Origin: Dermacentor variabilis
Taxonomy: Eukaryota; Arthropoda; Arachnida; Ixodida; Ixodidae
Assembly: GCF_050947875.1 (NCBI RefSeq)
Contig: NC_134572.1
Span: forward strand, 155,517,105 to 155,581,104
DNA length: 64,000 nucleotides
Direction of reading: 5' to 3'
Part shown: piece by piece, positions 60,446-64,000 of the stretch
How the letters are laid out: each line of letters begins with the position of its first letter
How positions within the stretch are numbered: the first letter of the stretch is position 1
Position numbers and translations under genes: made by a program
Notes under the pieces: generated by a model
The model's database searches: none
Told to the model about the DNA's origin: nothing
Seen by the model: only the letters and a program-made list of their open reading frames with translations

Positions 60446-61908
60446 ATGAGGACGTCATCATCTTGGACAGCCCATCAGATCGAGGCCAAACGTTCGATAC
60501 AGGCGCGTCGGAAGCAGCACTGGTTGAATCGCAAATTGAGGAAGTAGGTGGCTGATTAACAGGGTCATTGAACCCCATTGCGTGCTCCTGTGCCGTCAGC
60601 AGTGGAACGAAATCTGCAACCGAGCTGACAGGAAACTGCATCGCAGTTGTACATGGAATCTATTTCGGCACCTCCTAGACGGAACAAAGACCAAGTCATA
60701 CCAGCGCGACCACTTGGCCCGCCTCATCCACACCATCACACAACAACAAGGAAAAGACGATCTTATCAGGAGCCTGGAAGCCAAGTATCTGCCAGACACG
60801 CTAACGGAAACCCACCCGCCGTACGGGGGTCTGCCCAAAGCGTAGCTTGACCAAGACATTACCATATCAGAGTACGGGTAACGCTGCGCGCGCTCGACAC
60901 CCGCTCAGCAGCCGGCCCCGATCTCGTTATCAACAAGGTGCTACGCAACCTGGACGATGCTTCGATAGAGGCCCTAACCCATTACTTCAACGAATGCTAG
61001 CATTCAGGCAAGCTCCCCCGACAGTGGAAAACGGCAAGAACGATCCTGATTCCGAAACCGGGCAAACTGCGGGACATCGGCAACCTGCGTCCCATCTCGC
61101 TGACGTCCTGCGTAGGCAAAGTGCTGGAGCACCTGGTCGCCAACCGGTGGAAGGCATACCTAGAGGAGGAAGGCCTCTATCCTTACACGATGATCGGCTT
61201 CCGGCGCAGCCAATATGCCATGTTACAACTCAAACAAGAAATCATCGACAACAAGACACAAGACAGCAAAGTAATTCTGGGTCTCGATTGACGAAGTGCA
61301 TTCGACAAAGTCTCTCAGCCATATTAGCACAAGTATCAAAACTCAACATGGGGGTAACGAGCTACAAATATATTCTAGACTTCTTGACCAAGCGCAGCTG
61401 TTCGTCCTCACACCGCTTCGACCGCGACGGAAGCACGCTCCCCTTCGGGAGTGTGCTTCACATCAAGATTGTGACTGCATCGGGGCAACGCTTCGCCGAA
61501 GTTCCCAAAATCAGGGTCCTGGACCTGCTGCTCAACAAGAGCTGCCGCAACGACGAGACCATCAACAAGCTTACCCCCAAGGCAATGGACGCCATCCGGC
61601 TCATACACCGAGTCTCTACACGACGGGCGGGCATGCGTGAAGACAGTCTTGTGCGCCTTGTCCAGTCGTTCGTGATCAGTCACATCGCCTACGTTGCGGT
61701 TTACCTCAACATGCACGTCACTGACAGCACCAAGATCATGACGCTGATCAGACGGGCTTACAAGACGGCGCTAGGTTTAGTGGAGACCACGAGTACGGCC
61801 TCGTTCATGCAGCTCGGCGTCCATAACACCGTAGAAGAAAGAGCCGAGGCGCAGCTCACCGCGCAATTCGAGCGCCTTTCTACCATCAAGACGGGCGCAG
61901 TATACTAA
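60446..61908 (+). pseudogene. NL-7 ORF2 reverse transcriptase with internal deletion
   Basis: The linker (60446-60840) is spread over frames. The fingers around 61017-61120 read LPRQWKTARTILIPKPGKLR, then DIGNLRPISLTSCVGKVLEH in the frame different from the 353-codon open frame that overlaps it. EEGLYPYTMIGFRRSQYAML and KVILGLD, then a stop, then SAFDKVSH (61270-61320) is motif A. From about 61380 the sequence goes directly from TSYKYILDFLTKRS to the thumb (KIRVLDLLLNKSCRNDETIN, LVRLVQSFVISHIAYVAVYL, LIRRAYKTALGLVETTSTAS). Motif B and the YADD box are absent: roughly 100 residues deleted compared with NL-2. Polymerase inactive. Confidence 0.83.
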
Positions 61909-62764
61909 CATCCCTGGGTTAAAGCCCCCAAGCTCCCAGCCGTCAGCGGTGCGAGATCACAGATGAGGCGCGGGCCCACATTTACGTGGACCCCATCACG
62001 AAGAACATGCACCCAGAGTGCAACCAAGAACTGTGGCAGGCGCGGGCAAAGGCTCTCACCGAACAACACGCCGAAGGCCCGCACGCCGGGTACGTGGACG
62101 CAGCGGAATACAAGCGGGAGAATTTGCGGCAGAGGTCGTTGCGGCGGCTACCGACACCAAGATAAGGGCATCGAGCTTGCGGTGCACGAACGCCACAGAC
62201 GCTGAGGAGGTTGCCATCGCTCTGGCGATCACCGAGGCTGAGTGTCGCACCGTGCTAAGCGACTCGAGGAATACCGTGTTCAACTTTGCCAAGGGGCGAA
62301 TATGCGCGCCGGCGGCCGCCATCATCGGCAATCTCCAACTTCAAGATCGCGGAAGGACCGTTCGTATCAAGTGGTTCCCGGCACACGCCGGCGAGTGTGC
62401 ATCCTTACCGATCCACAACGAGACGGCCCATTCGGCGGCGCGAGCGCTTACCTTCCGCGCCCCCGAGAGTGACCGTTCCGTGTGGTGGTTCGAAACCAAG
62501 GACAGATTGACCAGTTATGCCGAAGTACCCAAGTGTTACCGCTTAGCTCGACGGACAATGCCGCCTCTCCACCCGGCACTCAGTCGGGAGGAGGCCGTAA
62601 TTCTAAGGCAAATACAGACCGCGTCACTCCTCACCCCCGCAATGCTTCACGGGCTTCATCCAGAGCTCTATCCGAGTGGGCTGTGCGGTGTTTGTGCAGT
62701 GGGTCATGAGCCTCATGACCCACTACAAACGGGCCCAACTGGGGTACTACAGAGAAGGGTATAA
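61909..62764 (+). pseudogene. NL-7 ORF2 RNase H and C-terminus
   Basis: The first RNase H strand is visible only in a frame-shifted form (YVDAAEYKREN, about 62090-62125). The 248-codon open frame ending at 62764 carries ATDAEEVAIALAITEAECRT (Glu), VLSDSRNTVFNFAKGRI (third Asp), VRIKWFPAHAGECASLPIHN and ETAHSAARALTFRAP (fourth position, WFPAH and NETAH). LSREEAVILRQIQTASLLTP, then LCGVCAVGHEPHDPLQ replaces the Cys/His end. The catalytic Glu-Asp pair is present, but the first Asp is out of frame. Confidence 0.82.
62698..62724. repeat. Perfect 12-bp hairpin near the NL-7 3' end
   Basis: AGTGGGTCATGA (62698-62709) and TCATGACCCACT (62713-62724) are exact reverse complements with loop GCC. It lies about 40 bp before the ORF2 stop and 120 bp before the 3' end. 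Confidence 0.9.
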
Positions 62765-62845
62765 CCCCGGGTCGACGCTTGGCCAGCATCCCTACGCGTT
62801 AAACCGTCGTTTTCCGGCACTTTATTAAAGTTATCCCTATCCTAT

Positions 62846-63060
62846 CCTTTGTGGGAGCGAACATCACGGACAAATTTATTCCGTCGAGTAAAAAAAGGTG
62901 GTCTGTCGGTGTGCCATTTCTTTCTTCAGCAAGTTGTATCACATTTCATATTGATAGGGGACGAAGGAGACCCGTTTATGTGTTGTTTTTTTCAAACCAT
63001 GTCAGCAGTTTCTATGCCTGATTTTTTGGTTTTTTCAGCCCTTGGCCCTCATTAAAGAAG
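62846..63060 (+). pseudogene. Tx1/L1-like C-terminal fragment, right of NL-7
   Basis: An open 68-codon frame: WERTSRTNLFRRVKKGGLSV, CHFFLQQVVSHFILIGDEGD and PFMCCFFQTMSAVSMPDFLV. This resumes exactly where the 57345-57374 frame breaks. It is followed by the (GAAT)n end of the next element, so the rest of the Tx1/L1-like 3' end is missing or farther right. Confidence 0.8.
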
Positions 63061-63106
63061 TTCAACGTTCTTGAATGAATGAATGAATGAATGAATGTGT
63101 AGTTTT

Positions 63107-63600
63107 TATTGGCGGAAGGACCAGGTATGGCCGAAGAGCGCCATGCAAATGTTAGTGATGTCGCAGTGGAGTGATAGGTTCTATGAAGTTGATGTGAAGT
63201 AACTGTAAAGGGGCCTAAAATATAGTCACTGTAATGTGCGTAAAATGTACGTGTAATAAAACTATGGCGATGACAAATGACGTGTACTATGAGCATTAGG
63301 GTGCATCGCAAAAAATGATACGATACAGAAAATGCATAAGTTTCTAAAATTCACTAGAGCACCATGGCCTCCTTAGAGCCTTTGAGACACAAGGGCCTGG
63401 AGGCATGTGCTATACAAAACAACTATCACAGCGGCATCCTCTGGAAAGAGGATGCGCTACGAATTTATTGGGCTCATAACATGTAGGACAACCTCATTTA
63501 AAAAATCGAGAACTACTTTGTGTTGAAAAATGGTTCCTTACCAAGAAACATGGCTGGGTGAAGAGGTATGCAATAACGATATGCTAGAGGAAAATGTTTC
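63107..63600 (-). other. NL-3 family copy 2: 3' UTR
   Basis: Noncoding sequence between the ORF2 end and the (CATT)n tail, with the shared UTR block described for the element. The stretch around 63360-63520 has no further feature. Confidence 0.65.
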
Positions 63601-64000
63601 TTTCTTTCAGATTCGGCTTTGCGACACTCCAAGAGGAAGTGGAGGATGGTCAGCCTCTCACCTCATCGACCACAGGTTGGCGGTTCATTTCCAGTAAGCA
63701 GAAAATTGTGTGTACCAAAGGTGTGCCCTATTCTGAGGCGGCAGAAAAGAACATCTGTTCACCATGATTTTGCTGGGGAGGGCCAAAAACCTAACTGTGG
63801 CTTTATAACGTGCAGTTTATTGTTTATTTCTGCGTTCCACATGCGTTGCCAGTGTTGTCGCAGTTTCTTACGCAAGAAAAAATTCAGATCTGTGACAGGG
63901 ACAGCAGCTGTAGGAAATGTGTTTGGTGATGTGACTGATATGGCCATTTTATCAGCCAGTACATTACCCTCGATACCTCTACGGCCTGGTACCCAGCATA
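63600..64000 (-). pseudogene. NL-3 family copy 2: ORF2 RNase H end and Cys/His domain (partial)
   Basis: From the window edge: CWVPGRRGIEGNVLADKMAI (about 63998-63939) is the distal RNase H motif, with His of WVPGH changed to Arg. The frame continues AAVPVTDLNFFLRKKLRQHW and NKLHVIKPQLGFWPSPAKSW to 63759. After a frame change, MFFCRLRIGHTFGTHNFLL and PPTCGR, a stop, GERLTILHFLLEC (about 63700-63640) give the CxxC...H...C motif with one Cys replaced by a stop. The corresponding NL-3 residues at 39911-39670 are alike, so the two copies can be aligned. Confidence 0.85.

Larger units (their letters stand above)
57378..62845 (+). mobile_element. NL-7: near full-length non-LTR retrotransposon (NL-2-related) with RT deletion
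   Basis: In + orientation: a 5' UTR (57378-57594), ORF1 (57595-about 59640), ORF2 (about 59640-62764) and a 3' UTR ending TTATCCCTATCCTATCC at 62829-62845. The tail repeat is TATCC, not TC. The RT motif B/C segment is deleted and both ORFs carry frameshifts. It is inserted in the Tx1/L1-like element. Confidence 0.86.
55004..63060 (+). mobile_element. Tx1/L1-like non-LTR retrotransposon, split by NL-7
   Basis: The left part, 55004-57377, carries the endonuclease and RT. The right part, 62846-63060, carries the continuation of the C-terminal domain. At 57345-57374 the frame reads HRIIATFIWCST and at 62849 it resumes WERTSRTNLFRRVKKGGL, which is the FIWGSxWERxxRxxLFRxxxxGGLGL motif cut in two. 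GTTCTACGTG before, and ATCCTTTGTG after, NL-7 may be a decayed target-site duplication. Confidence 0.82.
63071..64000 (-). mobile_element. NL-3 family copy 2: non-LTR 3' end, continues beyond the window
   Basis: In - orientation, the 3' tail is (CATT)n, seen as (TGAA)n at 63075-63097. The 3' UTR block GACCAGGTATGGCCGAAGAG, GCGCCATGC and GTAAAGGGGCCTAAAA matches NL-3's 3' UTR (GGCCAGGTTTTGCCAAAGAG, GCGCCATGACAGG, GTAAAAGGGCCTAAAA). ORF2 C-terminal coding sequence runs to the window edge. Confidence 0.87.

Noticed and set aside
60847..61260. First part of the 353-codon frame as authentic RT sequence
   Set aside because: The real RT fingers (ILIPKPGKLRD, LRPISLTSC) lie in another frame over the same bases. 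Only the part from about 61320 onward matches RT thumb.
1..64000. CRISPR arrays, prokaryotic operons, phage or toxin genes
   Set aside because: No regularly spaced repeats, no ribosome-binding-site-led gene strings and no such domains. All coding remnants are eukaryotic mobile elements.

Overview
The window looks like intergenic, repeat-saturated arthropod nuclear DNA, most probably from a tick (Ixodida, perhaps a metastriate genus). The clues are several RNase H-bearing non-LTR retrotransposon families that end in (TC)n tails, a tRNA-derived SINE of the tick Ruka type in three copies, Ty3/gypsy elements, Penelope-like elements, and CR1-, RTE- and Tx1/L1-like fragments. Species assignment is inference. 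I found no convincing host gene, no functional tRNA or rRNA gene, no CRISPR array and no bacterial-type operon.

Region 1-15308 is a three-level nest. A decayed Ty3/gypsy element (LTR-1, + strand) runs from gag to integrase, is interrupted at about 4142, and resumes at 14639 with its integrase C-terminus and 3' LTR. The interrupting element is an old non-LTR retrotransposon on the - strand (NL-1, 4143-14638). NL-1 is itself split by NL-2 (6783-12420, + strand), a full-length non-LTR retrotransposon with two uninterrupted ORFs of 577 and 1182 codons, an AATAAA plus (CT)n tail and a perfect 9-bp target-site duplication. NL-2 is the only element here that looks capable of moving.

Region 15.3-33.6 kb: a tandem repeat of about 450-485 bp with a tRNA-like core is broken by a CR1-like element, which is in turn broken by an RTE-like fragment (18.15-18.77 kb). 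Beyond it lie a minisatellite, a 58-bp-arm hairpin, a 721-bp inverted-repeat element with TTAA ends (22123-22843), two non-LTR 3' ends, a Penelope-like fragment, two SINEs, a decayed non-LTR reverse transcriptase and long stretches with nothing recognisable.

Region 33.65-48.1 kb: a second gypsy integrase is split by a Penelope-like element with a GIY-YIG domain. It is followed by a third SINE, an almost full-length but broken non-LTR element (NL-3, 39190-44590, - strand), a mariner transposase remnant and a second copy of the TTAA element (47310-48021).

Region 48.1-64 kb is a pile of non-LTR elements: NL-4 and NL-5 head to tail on the - strand and joined into a chimeric ORF; NL-6 on +; a Tx1/L1-like element on + interrupted by NL-7 (57378-62845); and a second copy of the NL-3 family running off the right edge. 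NL-2, NL-6 and NL-7 share an ORF1 plan of CCHC knuckles, an arginine/serine-rich tract and a tryptophan/alanine motif, with a coiled coil also visible in NL-2 and NL-7. ORF1 would package the RNA. The ORF2 endonuclease, reverse transcriptase and RNase H would carry out target-primed reverse transcription. Only NL-2 keeps all of these.
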